A DNA stretch of 64,000 nt from Pedobacter sp. D749 (GTDB lineage: Bacteria > Bacteroidota > Bacteroidia > Sphingobacteriales > Sphingobacteriaceae), in contig NZ_CP079218.1 of assembly GCF_019317285.1 (NCBI RefSeq), positions 4,464,001 to 4,528,000 on the forward strand. Reading direction: 5' to 3'. Shown in pieces: positions 54,762-63,975 of this stretch (within the stretch, counting starts at the first letter, position 1; every line of letters starts with the position of its first letter). The translations under genes were made by a program, and so were the position numbers. The notes under the pieces were generated by a model. The model was not told the DNA's origin, did not search any database, and worked only from the letters and a program-made list of their open reading frames with translations.

Positions 54762-55679
54762 TTATCTTTTGATGAGCAGATAGCCAATGTATTTTGGCAA
54801 AAAGCTACGATAATGCCATAAAAACCGTGCTTTTTGGGTATTTGATGGTAAATTTTGTAAGGCGTGTTTATACCAGCGTTCACCAATCATGCCCATTAGC
54901 AGGCGGTCGTGCTTATCTTTACTGTTTACATACCTTGAAATTACCGATGGCAATTCGATCTGTTTAAAATGGCTATATTTTTTCCGCGAAAGGCTCCCCG
55001 GAACCTCGTTAACATAGAGATAGCCACCGGTTTGCAAAGCTATTTTACCAGGCACCTTGTTCAGTATGCCTTTTAATACCCGGTACCAAAAGTCGATACC
55101 TTCATTTAATTGCGCTTCGGCCTGGTATTGGTTATTGGCGATCCATTTACTTTTTACGATTACGTTGCTGCCAACCCCCATTATAAAATGCGGATCGCTA
55201 ACTGCCATCAAAGGATCTTTAATCAGGTATAGCTCCTTATCAAGCGGCCCCAGGTACTTTTTTAATGGTTCCAGATCTGGATATATCTCATTACCTGGCA
55301 TAAAAGCGATATTGAGTACCATAAAATCGAGCTGATGCGCTTTAAATGCATTTGAGGCTATTTCCAGCAGCTCTGGATGATATTCGTCATCAGCATCTAA
55401 AAAACTGACTAACTCACAATTGGTAGCGGCAAAACCAATATTCCGCGCATTACCCGGACCTTTATTTTCAGTGAGTTCAATCACTTGTATCCTGCAATTA
55501 CCGAAGCGGGAAATATGATCACGCAAAAAATCATGAACTATAGAAAGACTATTATCTGTACTTAAGTCGTCGACAATAATCAACTCATCCGGCAGTTTAC
55601 TTTGCCGGATGAGCGAATTTAACGTTTGGCTAACATAATCAGCTTTATTAAACAGGGGTATAACGATGGCATGTGTCAT
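54762..55679 (-). CDS. Family 2 glycosyltransferase
   Basis: 305 residues with a GT-A fold. Seen: VIPLFNKADYVSQTLNSLIR (20 residues, about 7-26), the nucleotide-sugar site ELIIVDDLSTDNS (about 32-44) and the DxD-like SFLDADDEYHPELL (about 92-105). It should transfer a sugar from an NDP-sugar to an acceptor. Embedded between an ATP-grasp ligase (3 bases) and an AMP ligase (9 bases), so probably decorates the product of that pathway rather than cell wall. Confidence 0.88.
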   Translation of the reverse strand: MTHAIVIPLFNKADYVSQTLNSLIRQSKLPDELIIVDDLSTDNSLSIVHDFLRDHISRFGNCRIQVIELTENKGPGNARNIGFAATNCELVSFLDADDEYHPELLEIASNAFKAHQLDFMVLNIAFMPGNEIYPDLEPLKKYLGPLDKELYLIKDPLMAVSDPHFIMGVGSNVIVKSKWIANNQYQAEAQLNEGIDFWYRVLKGILNKVPGKIALQTGGYLYVNEVPGSLSRKKYSHFKQIELPSVISRYVNSKDKHDRLLMGMIGERWYKHALQNLPSNTQKARFLWHYRSFLPKYIGYLLIKR

Positions 55680-55682
55680 GTT

Positions 55683-56915
55683 TTATGATGTCGACATCAT
55701 TGCGGGAAAAATAACTCCCCTGCCCTGGTGAACATTAACCACACTTTCTGCCGAACCGCGGAACAAACCAGGGCCAAAAGACCTGTTATTGTAACACAGC
55801 AGCATCCCTACTAAATTGATCAGGCTTTTCTCAGAACCAGTATCGTATTTAAACCAACGTTGGGGCACGTATTGCTGGATCATATATTCAGGCCATTGTT
55901 TGGCGATAATATCAGACCAAACTGCGGCTTCACAATCACTTTTCACATACATATCGATACCACGGCCACCACTGTTGCGCTTTAATACCCAGTTTAATGA
56001 AGAATTGCTTACCTCTATCCGTTTTTCGGCGGTATGCAAGGCATAAGTAGGGATTAAAAAAGAGCGTAAAAAGAGGTATTCCTCTTCAGAAAGGTAATCT
56101 CTCATAATCACTTCATTATACAGAACAGCGAGTATACGCTTATCGTGCACTAAGATCAGCGTACGCACATCGTTAAAATAATTTCCCTTGCTGATGATCA
56201 ATTTCAATACTTCAGGATCAAAATTGCGCAGTTCTTCCCGATCCATTTCCAATATAAACTGGTTAACGGCTTTGTCTTGCAGCATTAATTCACCATTTTG
56301 GCAGCTTAGCTGAGCAGGGCTTGCAGAAATATAATTCAAGCCCTGTTTACTGAATTCATTTAACAGGTAAAATACCTCTGTACCCTTTTCTTTCTCATGC
56401 ACCAGCACGATAGGCTCACGATTGTTAAACCGGTCAAAAATGGTGTTAATAAAGTCGCGCTGATGAGGAACGGCCTCTAATAAGGGCAAACTACTATCTT
56501 CAGAAATCACGTTAAGGTAATAACTCAACATCCACCCATTAATTGGATACCTTGCTCCTATTTCGCAGATTTTAATACTGCCATCTTCTGCCTGCAAAAA
56601 ATCGGGGCGGTACATGCCCACTTCGTAAGGCTGTGCGTTTGCAATACTCAAAATATTGTTCAGGCGTTCATCAAAATTATAGATTGCACGTATCCTTTCA
56701 TCGGAAAAATAGGCCCTTACTACACTGGTTAACGCTTTGTTCAAAACCTGACACAGTTCCTCCATCCGCACAATTTCGCCACGGTTTACAGCAACTGGCA
56801 CTGGAGAAAATGAATCGGCACCATTGCAGGGTATTTCGCCGAGGTGTTTCATCAGTAATTCATTCAGTGTTTCCCTGCTACAGATCGTCTGTTCTTCTAT
56901 AAGCTCGCCCGTCAT
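55683..56915 (-). CDS. ATP-grasp-type ligase (probably permuted)
   Basis: 410 residues. The ATP-grasp lysine motif SLNWVLKRNSGGRGIDMYV (about 305-323), with the partner strand EYMIQQYVPQ, lies C-terminal to a carboxylate-type metal motif IKICEIGARYPINGW (about 113-127), the reverse of the usual order, which points to a circularly permuted ATP-grasp. The C-terminal FRGSAESVVNVHQGRG is like the metal/phosphate loop. Such enzymes join a carboxylate to an amine or thiol via acyl phosphate. Second gene of the operon, 3 bases after the first. Confidence 0.6.
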   Translation of the reverse strand: MTGELIEEQTICSRETLNELLMKHLGEIPCNGADSFSPVPVAVNRGEIVRMEELCQVLNKALTSVVRAYFSDERIRAIYNFDERLNNILSIANAQPYEVGMYRPDFLQAEDGSIKICEIGARYPINGWMLSYYLNVISEDSSLPLLEAVPHQRDFINTIFDRFNNREPIVLVHEKEKGTEVFYLLNEFSKQGLNYISASPAQLSCQNGELMLQDKAVNQFILEMDREELRNFDPEVLKLIISKGNYFNDVRTLILVHDKRILAVLYNEVIMRDYLSEEEYLFLRSFLIPTYALHTAEKRIEVSNSSLNWVLKRNSGGRGIDMYVKSDCEAAVWSDIIAKQWPEYMIQQYVPQRWFKYDTGSEKSLINLVGMLLCYNNRSFGPGLFRGSAESVVNVHQGRGVIFPAMMSTS

Positions 56916-56918
56916 AAT

Positions 56919-57749
56919 TTATGCCATTTCTTCATCAGACATCACGGGTTCTAAGCTGGCACTAATGGTTTCCATTACTGCTGCTTTTTTACTCAAATAA
57001 TCGGCAACGATTTCTCGTAAATCGTAATCAGCCAAATTAACATCCATCGCCTTAACATAATAATTAACGGCATTTACGGCATAAAAGAAATGGTTTTTCT
57101 CCGTTGGTCCACAGTGTACGGTTATCCAGGCCAAAGTATGCTTCAGGGTATCTTTGTCAAAGCCAAAATCATCTTCCAGCCAACGCGTAAACTTTGGCAA
57201 TATAAATTCCACTTCGCCATGCGTATAAATTTCGTGTACCAGTGTGGTTAAAAGGCCAATCAATAAATCTTTATTGCGCAACGAATTCTGGTCTTTCCAA
57301 TATTTAAAAGCACGGGCACTTGGATCAAGATATTGCCTCAACAACCATCCATCATCGCCGCAGGTATTTGTGGCCATGGTATAAAATAGATCGGAATGTA
57401 ATACTTTACCAACAACAGCCAGGTCTTCATCAACAATCCTGTTCAGGCTTGCTACTGATCTGAAAAGCTGCGCTTCATCTGGCACAGGTAAGTTTTTATG
57501 GATCAGCATCGTCATGCGGTTACTCAATCCGGCAACAGTAACTGCACTATTATTGGTTTGGCTCCAGCTATGAAAAAAAGGTTTAAGGTGATCCCTATCA
57601 TGCAGAATTGCCGTAAGTTTTACAAAACTGTCTTCGATTGTTGTAAAATGTTCGGCCTGTTGAGGGAAATAGGCCAGGAGTTGGTGCTTCAATGGAGACT
57701 CTTCCATCCCTTCGAGCACAGGAATAATAACTGACAATAAATTTTTCAC
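56919..57749 (-). CDS. All-alpha protein, possible heme-oxygenase-like diiron enzyme
   Basis: 276 residues, predicted nearly all helical, no signal peptide. Metal-ligand-like residues are spaced as in heme-oxygenase-like diiron oxidases: an E/H-rich helix HEIYTHGEVEFILPKF (about 178-193) and VHCGPTEKNHFFYAVN (about 219-234), with H-x4-E-x2-H. These are visible facts; the family assignment is my inference and could be wrong. If right, it would oxidise an acyl, amino acid or fatty substrate. First gene of the operon, so expression begins here. Confidence 0.45.
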   Translation of the reverse strand: MKNLLSVIIPVLEGMEESPLKHQLLAYFPQQAEHFTTIEDSFVKLTAILHDRDHLKPFFHSWSQTNNSAVTVAGLSNRMTMLIHKNLPVPDEAQLFRSVASLNRIVDEDLAVVGKVLHSDLFYTMATNTCGDDGWLLRQYLDPSARAFKYWKDQNSLRNKDLLIGLLTTLVHEIYTHGEVEFILPKFTRWLEDDFGFDKDTLKHTLAWITVHCGPTEKNHFFYAVNAVNYYVKAMDVNLADYDLREIVADYLSKKAAVMETISASLEPVMSDEEMA

Positions 57750-58267
57750 AATTGTTTGGTTTATGGTTTATTAAAAATGTAAATTAATAAAGATAAAAAT
57801 ATTCTTATTTCGTTTAAAACAGAAAGCCTATAGGAAGAGTTAGCCTTTTTATCACCACATCAAAATTTCAGATACGATAACTAAGCAAATACAAATCAAA
57901 TAACTGATATATAAATATTTACAGTTAAAAAATTAAATTAAATCTAATAATTGGAATAACTAATGAAAGTGCGTGTTGCATTTTGATGAGCAGCTTTAAG
58001 GTTTGGGACGATTGAAGTAGATTTTGTTTATACATAGATACGGAATTATTTTTAATAAAAAATAGACATGATAAATAAATCCTTAAATTACACATAAACA
58101 CATTACAAATTACAATTAAGTATTATATATCATACAAAATATTTGATTAGTATGATCATTTTTTTTAAACACAATATTCTAAAAAAGGTAATGCCTAAGT
58201 TTTTACAAAAAATCAACGTATATTTTTATGTGCCCTATTAGATTTTTCTTTCAATTTGTATTAAGCC
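57750..58267. other. Divergent AT-rich promoter region
   Basis: 518 bases between the biosynthetic operon and an AraC-type regulator, transcribed away from each other. I find no perfect promoter pair, RNA, repeat or terminator. The length and position make it the likely control region of the operon. Confidence 0.5.
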
Positions 58268-59158
58268 ATGCAGACATTCAACCAAAATCAACAACTACCT
58301 ATTTACACGTTAGAACCCGATGAAATTTCGGGCAATAAAAACTTCAGGCTATATCAATTTGAAGGAACTTTGCCAAACCAATCAGAGTTGCTTATTCCCC
58401 ATCGAAAAGATCACTATCTTATTGTTTTGATCAGACATGCAGATAGTCGCCAATGGATCGATATGACGCCTTATATCCTTAAAGATGACACCGTTTACTT
58501 TTCGGGACCAAGCCATATCATTGTAAAAGAAGGCTTTAAGCAGTTATGGAGCACCGGCATTGCTTTTACAAAAGAGTTTCTTTCGCTCCAGGAAAATGCT
58601 TCATTAAGTAAACTACCGATTATTGAAAACCTGCACAATGGACATGAATTAGCCTTAACCGAAGCTGACCTTAACTTTGTTGAAGACATCCTTACCAAAA
58701 TCAATACCGAATATCAAAAGCCCGGCGAATGGCAACAACGTATGCTTACCGCCCACCTTACTGTGCTGCTTACCTATTTAAGCCGGCTGTATACTGAACA
58801 GTTTAAAGGAAGTGATCATTCCGCAGATAAACTTTTATTGAAAAGTTTTCAGGCCAAAATAAATGAATGTTATCGCGAACTGCGCGAAGTGGGCGAATAT
58901 GCCTCGAAATTGAATATTTCTGCCGGACATTTAAGCGAGGTGGTGAAAATACAAAGTGGCAAACCTGCCATTAAACATATCCACGAACGATTGATACTCG
59001 AGGCCCAGCGTTTGTTGTTTCACACTCAAAACCCTTTGAAAGAAATTGCCTTTGATTTAGGTTTCTCGGATACTTCCTATTTTAACCGATTCTTTAAACG
59101 CGAAACGGGCATTACACCTGCAGACTATAGGGTCAGCATCCGCGAAATGTACCATTAA
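58268..59158 (+). CDS. AraC family transcriptional regulator
   Basis: 296 residues. N-terminal sensor region without recognised ligand motif, then a C-terminal pair of HTH motifs: EYASKLNISAGHLSEVVKIQ (20 residues, about 212-231) and EIAFDLGFSDTSYFNRFFKR (20 residues, about 258-277), the classic AraC arm ending TGITPADYR. It is divergent from the ligase operon and 67 bases ahead of a short-chain dehydrogenase that it most likely controls. Confidence 0.92.
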   Translation: MQTFNQNQQLPIYTLEPDEISGNKNFRLYQFEGTLPNQSELLIPHRKDHYLIVLIRHADSRQWIDMTPYILKDDTVYFSGPSHIIVKEGFKQLWSTGIAFTKEFLSLQENASLSKLPIIENLHNGHELALTEADLNFVEDILTKINTEYQKPGEWQQRMLTAHLTVLLTYLSRLYTEQFKGSDHSADKLLLKSFQAKINECYRELREVGEYASKLNISAGHLSEVVKIQSGKPAIKHIHERLILEAQRLLFHTQNPLKEIAFDLGFSDTSYFNRFFKRETGITPADYRVSIREMYH

Positions 59159-59197
59159 TACCGCTAGATGTGTTCCACCCGGGCTAACCAATACTTC

Positions 59198-59205
59198 TAA
59201 ATTTG
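59198..59205 (+). promoter_or_regulatory. Candidate -7 box for the SDR gene
   Basis: TAAATTTG matches TAnnTTTG 21 bases before the start of the dehydrogenase. No good -33 TTTG lies at the right distance, as might be expected if the AraC regulator activates it. Confidence 0.35.
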
Positions 59206-59225
59206 TACCATAAACATTTAAAATT

Positions 59226-59960
59226 ATGAAAACAGCACTGATTACAGGAGCAAATAAAAGTATTGGTTTTGAAACCGCGAGACAATTATTACAACAAGGA
59301 TACTATGTATATGTAGGCTCCCGAGATATTAAAAAAGGCGAAGAAGCCGTAAGCCAGTTAAAATTAGAAGGCTTAAACAACGTAGCGCCTATAGAAATTG
59401 ATGTAGATAACATCGAATCTGTACAGGCTGCCGGAACGCTACTCACAAAGAAAATTAAGGTGCTTGATGTATTGATCAATAATGCAGGTATTAGTGGTCC
59501 TATGCACCCAGCTTTGGAAACAGATATTAATGTCTTCAGGCAGGTATTTGAAACTAATTTTTTTGGCGTAATTACAGTCACCCAAACTTTTATGGATTTA
59601 TTAAAGCAATCAGCAGCACCAAGAATCGTGAACGTTACATCTGGCTTAGGTTCACTTACGCTACACAATGATCCGAACTGGAAATACTATGGCGTAAAGC
59701 CAGCCGGTTATGTTTCTTCGAAAGCTGCACTTAATGCGTATACCATTCTATTGGCCAATAACCTGCTGAATACCCCTTTTAAGGTGAATGCGGTTGATCC
59801 TGGCTATACTGCTACAGATTTTAATCATCACTCTGGCCCGGGAACAGTGCCTGATGCCGCAGCAAGGGTGGTGAAAGCGGCAACACTAGGAACAGATGGG
59901 CCAACAGGTCAATTTTTTAGTGATGACAATGCGCCTGAAACGGGAATTAGTCCGTGGTAA
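59226..59960 (+). CDS. Short-chain dehydrogenase/reductase
   Basis: 244 residues, classical SDR. Seen: TGANKSIGFETARQLL (about 7-22), the NNAG motif (about 87-90), and the active-site YVSSKAALNAY with Tyr-x3-Lys (about 160-170). Cofactor probably NADP. Immediately downstream of an AraC regulator, an arrangement typical of small inducible oxidoreductase units. Confidence 0.9.
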   Translation: MKTALITGANKSIGFETARQLLQQGYYVYVGSRDIKKGEEAVSQLKLEGLNNVAPIEIDVDNIESVQAAGTLLTKKIKVLDVLINNAGISGPMHPALETDINVFRQVFETNFFGVITVTQTFMDLLKQSAAPRIVNVTSGLGSLTLHNDPNWKYYGVKPAGYVSSKAALNAYTILLANNLLNTPFKVNAVDPGYTATDFNHHSGPGTVPDAAARVVKAATLGTDGPTGQFFSDDNAPETGISPW

Positions 59961-60548
59961 GTGTGATTGCTATTAAGATGTAAATTTTCTTTAGTAGCTT
60001 TTTATATCATTTAAAAGAGGTTGTCTCATAAATATAGTTGTCATACTGAAGGGTAATTTATTGTATAAAAATCAATGAGTGACCTACAATCGTTTCCCTT
60101 GCCCTACGGCTCGGTCTTGCCTCGGCTCGCCGCCGCCGAAGGGCTCTTTCTTTTTGGCAGCAAAAAGAAACAAAAACTGCCGGCTGAAAATTTTTCTTTC
60201 GAAGCTAGTAGGTTGGCTTAGGCAGTGCAACCCGAAAAATTTGTTAGGCCGGATTTAAGCATAACGGAGATATCGTGCTATGGCCTAGCTGTGGGGAAAT
60301 ACTAAAGCGGCTAAAGTGCTGATTAATATAATTTGCAAAACAACATCAATCGTAGCTTGTTGGAGGACCTGTCTAAATATAGTTTAAATTAGGAAATCGC
60401 GAAAGACTTCAGCCTTTCTCAAAATGATTATTTATTTATGAAAGATTAATTCGCACAGAGACTGAAATTTCTAAGAAATTATGAGTCAGGCTCAACTCCT
60501 TTAAATAAAATTACCTCCCCCTGATTTAGCATTTAATATCTTTGCCAG
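59961..60548. repeat. Repeat-bearing intergenic region
   Basis: 588 bases, no gene. At about 60145-60260 it carries CAAAAAGAAACAAAAACTGC, GGCTGAAAATTTTTCTTTC and CGAAAAATTTGTTAGGCCGG, an inverted copy of the block inside the MITE-like element at 49250-49375. Upstream GGCTCGGTCTTGCCTCGGCTCG forms a locally GC-rich stretch. Confidence 0.6.
60537..60544 (+). promoter_or_regulatory. -7 box giving a near-leaderless GNAT transcript
   Basis: TATCTTTG (60537-60544) ends four bases before the ATG at 60549. If used, transcription would begin at or just past the start codon, implying a leaderless or very short leader mRNA, or a start further downstream. Confidence 0.4.
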
Positions 60549-61235
60549 ATGGAATACGTATTGGATAATCCCATTTATCATGCCTTAACTTCTGGCCATA
60601 AGCACCTGGCAAAAGGTGTAGAAACAGTAAAGTATTACACCGAAGATGTTACTGCATTTGCCGGCTTAAAAAATAATTCGCAGGAGAATTTAAATACCCT
60701 TTACCGGATTAGCCCTGCAGAAAGCCTTTTTGTTTTTTTCGCAAAAACACCGGTCGAAATTCCAGAACAGTGGAAATTATTGACACATATCGATATGTAC
60801 CAGTTTATTTTCCGTGGAGTAAAAGTTCCTGATACAGATGGAGCGGAGCTCACAGATCTTGATCAGGAACATGTTGCCGAGATGATTGATCTTGTGGAAT
60901 TGACTAAACCAGGACCTTTCCTGTCCAAAACTATAGAATTGAGCAATTATACGGGCATATTCGTCGATGGGAAACTGGCATCTATGGCTGGTCACCGTTT
61001 TTTCCCAAGCCCCTACCGCGAGGTAAGCGCGGTTTGTACCCATCCCGATCATTTAGGAAAAGGTTATTCCTTTAAGATCCTGAAAGAGCAGATCAAACGC
61101 ATATTGCTCCGCAATGAAATCCCTTTTCTGCACGTGAGGAACGATAATGAGGCTGCTATCAAGCTTTATCAGAAACTGGATTTCGAAATCAGGACCGATA
61201 TGATTGCCTACGTGATCAAAAAAGAGGCTTTATAG
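60549..61235 (+). CDS. GNAT family N-acetyltransferase (FR47-like)
   Basis: 228 residues. The N-terminal half is divergent; the C-terminal half is a clear GNAT domain with VCTHPDHLGKGYSFKILKEQ (20 residues, about 160-179) for acetyl-CoA and the terminal AIKLYQKLDFEIRTDM. Substrate unknown. Alone between repeats and the CDGSH gene. Confidence 0.85.
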   Translation: MEYVLDNPIYHALTSGHKHLAKGVETVKYYTEDVTAFAGLKNNSQENLNTLYRISPAESLFVFFAKTPVEIPEQWKLLTHIDMYQFIFRGVKVPDTDGAELTDLDQEHVAEMIDLVELTKPGPFLSKTIELSNYTGIFVDGKLASMAGHRFFPSPYREVSAVCTHPDHLGKGYSFKILKEQIKRILLRNEIPFLHVRNDNEAAIKLYQKLDFEIRTDMIAYVIKKEAL

Positions 61236-61293
61236 GTTCAAGAGAGAATGTTTCTAAATAGAAATCAGTAAAAAAATTACGGTTTTTATGGCT

Positions 61294-61301
61294 TAGTTTT
61301 G
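61294..61301 (+). promoter_or_regulatory. Candidate -7 box for the CDGSH gene
   Basis: TAGTTTTG matches TAnnTTTG 19 bases before the start of the CDGSH protein. Confidence 0.35.
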
Positions 61302-61319
61302 CCAGACAAATAACAAAAC

Positions 61320-61544
61320 ATGTCTAAAACAAAACTTACCATTAACAATAACGGCTCTGTTAAAATTGAGGGCGATTTCGAAATTGTAGATAGAAACGGA
61401 AACGTTTATGGCCTACAGGGCAGAGAAGTTCTTTCGATCTGCCGTTGTGGTTTATCAAAAAACAAACCTTTTTGCGACGGCGCACACAATGGCCACTTTG
61501 AGCATGAAGCCATTGCATTCGATCTTCCTCCTAAAAAAGTTTAA
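61320..61544 (+). CDS. CDGSH-type iron-sulfur domain protein
   Basis: 74 residues. Seen: CRCGLSKNKPFCDGAHNGH (about 41-59), the CxC-x-Ser-x3-Pro-x-CDG-x-H signature of the mitoNEET-like 2Fe-2S fold with three Cys and one His. Role in bacteria uncertain; redox or cluster transfer are the usual proposals. It is monocistronic and small, and convergent with the AraC gene that follows. Confidence 0.92.
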   Translation: MSKTKLTINNNGSVKIEGDFEIVDRNGNVYGLQGREVLSICRCGLSKNKPFCDGAHNGHFEHEAIAFDLPPKKV

Positions 61545-61611
61545 TAAAAATCATTTAAAAGCATCGATCTTACAAGGTTGGTGCTTTTTGCTTCAGGTAT
61601 AACGATGAAAA

Positions 61612-62529
61612 TTAATTACCAATCTGTGATGGTGACCTGCCATAAGCCTTTTTAAATGCAAAAGAGAAATGCGATAAATCTTTAAAACCGACCTCGAGGT
61701 AAACATCTGATGATTTCCAGCCCTTTTCTGTAATAAGATAATAGGCATCATTTAAACGCTTTTTCTGTAGCCAGCGGTTCGGCGAAAGGTTAAAAATCTT
61801 TTCAAAGTCTCTTTTAAATGTGGCTAAACTTCTTCCCGTTAAATAAGCAAACCGGTTAATATCTACATTGAACTTATAATTGGCATTCATATAAGCTTCC
61901 AGATCGATTTTTCCAGGCTCCGAGAAATCAAAAAGCACATCTTTAAGCGCCGGATTGGTCTGCAATAAGATTATGACCACTTCCTTAACCTTTAAATCAA
62001 CCAAAACCTGGTTAAACCCGTTATTTCCGTCTAAATACGGCCATAGCGAATCGATATAATTCTTCAGCAAGCTATTCGCCTCGAGTGCTAAACCTTTAAG
62101 ATCATGATTAGGCTTTTGCATATGCAAATCATATTCGTTGCTAATGCTGTGCAAAATATCCTGATTAATATTGATGCTGATGGATTTAAACTCCCCACCT
62201 GCAGGCGGATATTTAGTATACCTTGCCAGTTGGTTACGCCTGAAAAATCTAAAATCGCCATCAGAAAACACAAATTTCTCACCACCGATAAAAATCTCAG
62301 AAGTACCTGCAATAACTAATCCTACCGAATGATTGGGAATAAACTGTTCGCCCTCGCTACTTTTTTGTGAATAGCAGGAATACAGGATCTCAGGACGTTT
62401 GGTTTGATTTGGCATGTTGATCAAATTTAAGATTTTATAGTGAGACATCGTCATCCCTGTACAGACGCTATCGTGTGGACACATCTCTGGTAATTTATAT
62501 TTAGAGTCGTTGTATAGATCGATCGTCAT
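61612..62529 (-). CDS. AraC family transcriptional regulator
   Basis: 305 residues: an N-terminal cupin-like sensor domain and C-terminal AraC HTH pair, with INRFAYLTGRSLATFKRDFE (20 residues, about 223-242) and DVYLEVGFKDLSHFSFAFKK (about 273-292). It is preceded, 567 bases upstream on the same strand, by a short-chain dehydrogenase that may be its target. Start at MTIDLYND is the only supported ATG. Confidence 0.88.
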   Translation of the reverse strand: MTIDLYNDSKYKLPEMCPHDSVCTGMTMSHYKILNLINMPNQTKRPEILYSCYSQKSSEGEQFIPNHSVGLVIAGTSEIFIGGEKFVFSDGDFRFFRRNQLARYTKYPPAGGEFKSISININQDILHSISNEYDLHMQKPNHDLKGLALEANSLLKNYIDSLWPYLDGNNGFNQVLVDLKVKEVVIILLQTNPALKDVLFDFSEPGKIDLEAYMNANYKFNVDINRFAYLTGRSLATFKRDFEKIFNLSPNRWLQKKRLNDAYYLITEKGWKSSDVYLEVGFKDLSHFSFAFKKAYGRSPSQIGN

Positions 62530-63096
62530 GCTGAATTTATTTCAGCATCTTTCCTGCTAATAGCAAGCTTTGATATCTTAAAAACTATACTTTGGAGATA
62601 AATGTTTTTTTTCCGCTCTATGCCGCGGTGGCATGGTACTTTGGAGCGCCAAAGTACCCAAAGCGCTTCGTCAATCCAGCAATGAGCCTTTTGCACAATC
62701 TCACGCGCATCAAAAAAACAGCGACACTTCGTTTTGTGTTCAATGTTTTTTAAAATTAAATCTTCGGTTATGAACACAAAACCACTGCGTTTCAGGTTTG
62801 TTAATGCAATTTTTACTGTTGTGCACCTGTTTTTTTGATTTCCCCGGCTCTTGGGATTGACAGCGTCCTTGGTTAAAATCCGTGCTTTATTAAAGTTGGT
62901 TAGCATTATGCCTAAACTATTCTTTAAAAAAGATGTGTCCAAACGATAGGTGCAGATGGGGATCTTAATGCAATAAGCCATAGCAATGGCATTAAGACTC
63001 CCAATAAAGCTTATAATTAAGCACTTCGAAATACGAATGGATATTAATAGATTTTCGTACTGCGTTGCATACCATTTGAAATGACGATACAACCAG
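62530..63096. other. Intergenic region with a hairpin repeat; no supported gene
   Basis: 567 bases. A palindrome GGTACTTTGG...CCAAAGTACC (about 62633-62657) stands out, in a GC-richer block that extends to about 62715. A long open frame on the minus strand across it lacks conserved features and is composed of translated repeat, so I do not call it a gene. Confidence 0.5.
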
Positions 63097-63975
63097 TTAT
63101 TTCTTTATAAAAGATTTACCCAGATCAGTAGCTAAAAAATTCTCTGCTTCATCATGATCTGTTGATAAACTTACCGCCATCCATTTTTCCATTTCTGCAG
63201 TTCTGGCAGCATCAGCATGTTTAAGCATTCCAATGGCTTCACTTCCAAATACCAGGTGTACCGGTGGTTCAGGATTTTCTACAAGCTCCAGCATTGCTCT
63301 GGCTGCCTTTTCCGGATCACCCATCGGTACAAAATTACCACTCTGAAAAAAATCAGCTCTTTTCCCTACCGTATTTTCATACCCTGCGATATGTGGTGCA
63401 TAAGACATAGAAGCGCCTGCCCAATCGGTACGGAAACCACCAGGTTCTACACTGGTTACATAAATACCCAAATCAATTACTTCTTTCGCCAGCGCTTCAC
63501 TAAAACCACTAAGGCCAAATTTTGCTGCCTGATAAATACTCACCCCGGCATTCCCTACACGTCCGCCTATTGAGCTGATCTGAAGAATTCTGCCCGAACG
63601 TTGTTTGCGCATAAATGGCAATACTGCCCTGGTAATCTCTATCGGTGCATATAAATTTGTTTCGAGCTGGCTGCGAACCTGATCTTCGGTAAAAGCTTCG
63701 GCAGCACCTACAATACCAAAACCAGCATTGTTGACTAAAACATCTATTTTACCAAAGTGTGCAATGGCAGATTCAACAGCCAAGTGAACCTGATCGTAAT
63801 CGGTAACATCTAATGTAATTGGCAGAATCTGATCGGTATATTTTTCTACAAAGCCTTTTAAAGCATCAGTATTTCTTGCTGTTGCAGCAACCAAATCACC
63901 TTTTGCCAGTACCTGTGCGGTTAGGTCACGTCCTAATCCACGTGAACTACCGGTTATAAACCAAACTTTTTTCAT
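63097..63975 (-). CDS. Short-chain dehydrogenase/reductase
   Basis: 292 residues, classical SDR. Seen: TGSSRGLGRDLTAQVL (about 8-23) for the cofactor, NNAGFGIVG (about 87-95) and the active-site YQAAKFGLSGF with Tyr-x3-Lys (about 154-164). The C-terminal extension (about 230-292) resembles SDRs acting on alcohols or carbonyls of unknown identity. Complete within the window, with 25 bases to the right edge. Confidence 0.9.
   Translation of the reverse strand: MKKVWFITGSSRGLGRDLTAQVLAKGDLVAATARNTDALKGFVEKYTDQILPITLDVTDYDQVHLAVESAIAHFGKIDVLVNNAGFGIVGAAEAFTEDQVRSQLETNLYAPIEITRAVLPFMRKQRSGRILQISSIGGRVGNAGVSIYQAAKFGLSGFSEALAKEVIDLGIYVTSVEPGGFRTDWAGASMSYAPHIAGYENTVGKRADFFQSGNFVPMGDPEKAARAMLELVENPEPPVHLVFGSEAIGMLKHADAARTAEMEKWMAVSLSTDHDEAENFLATDLGKSFIKK

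Noticed and set aside
53589..57749. Standard exopolysaccharide or O-antigen cluster
   Set aside because: Only one glycosyltransferase, no flippase, polymerase or sugar-nucleotide genes, and two ligases that do not fit such a cluster.
62526..63092. 188-codon open frame on the minus strand
   Set aside because: Composition is odd (many Ile, Lys, Arg, Cys), it has no recognisable motif, and its middle is translated from a palindromic repeat. Treated as non-coding.
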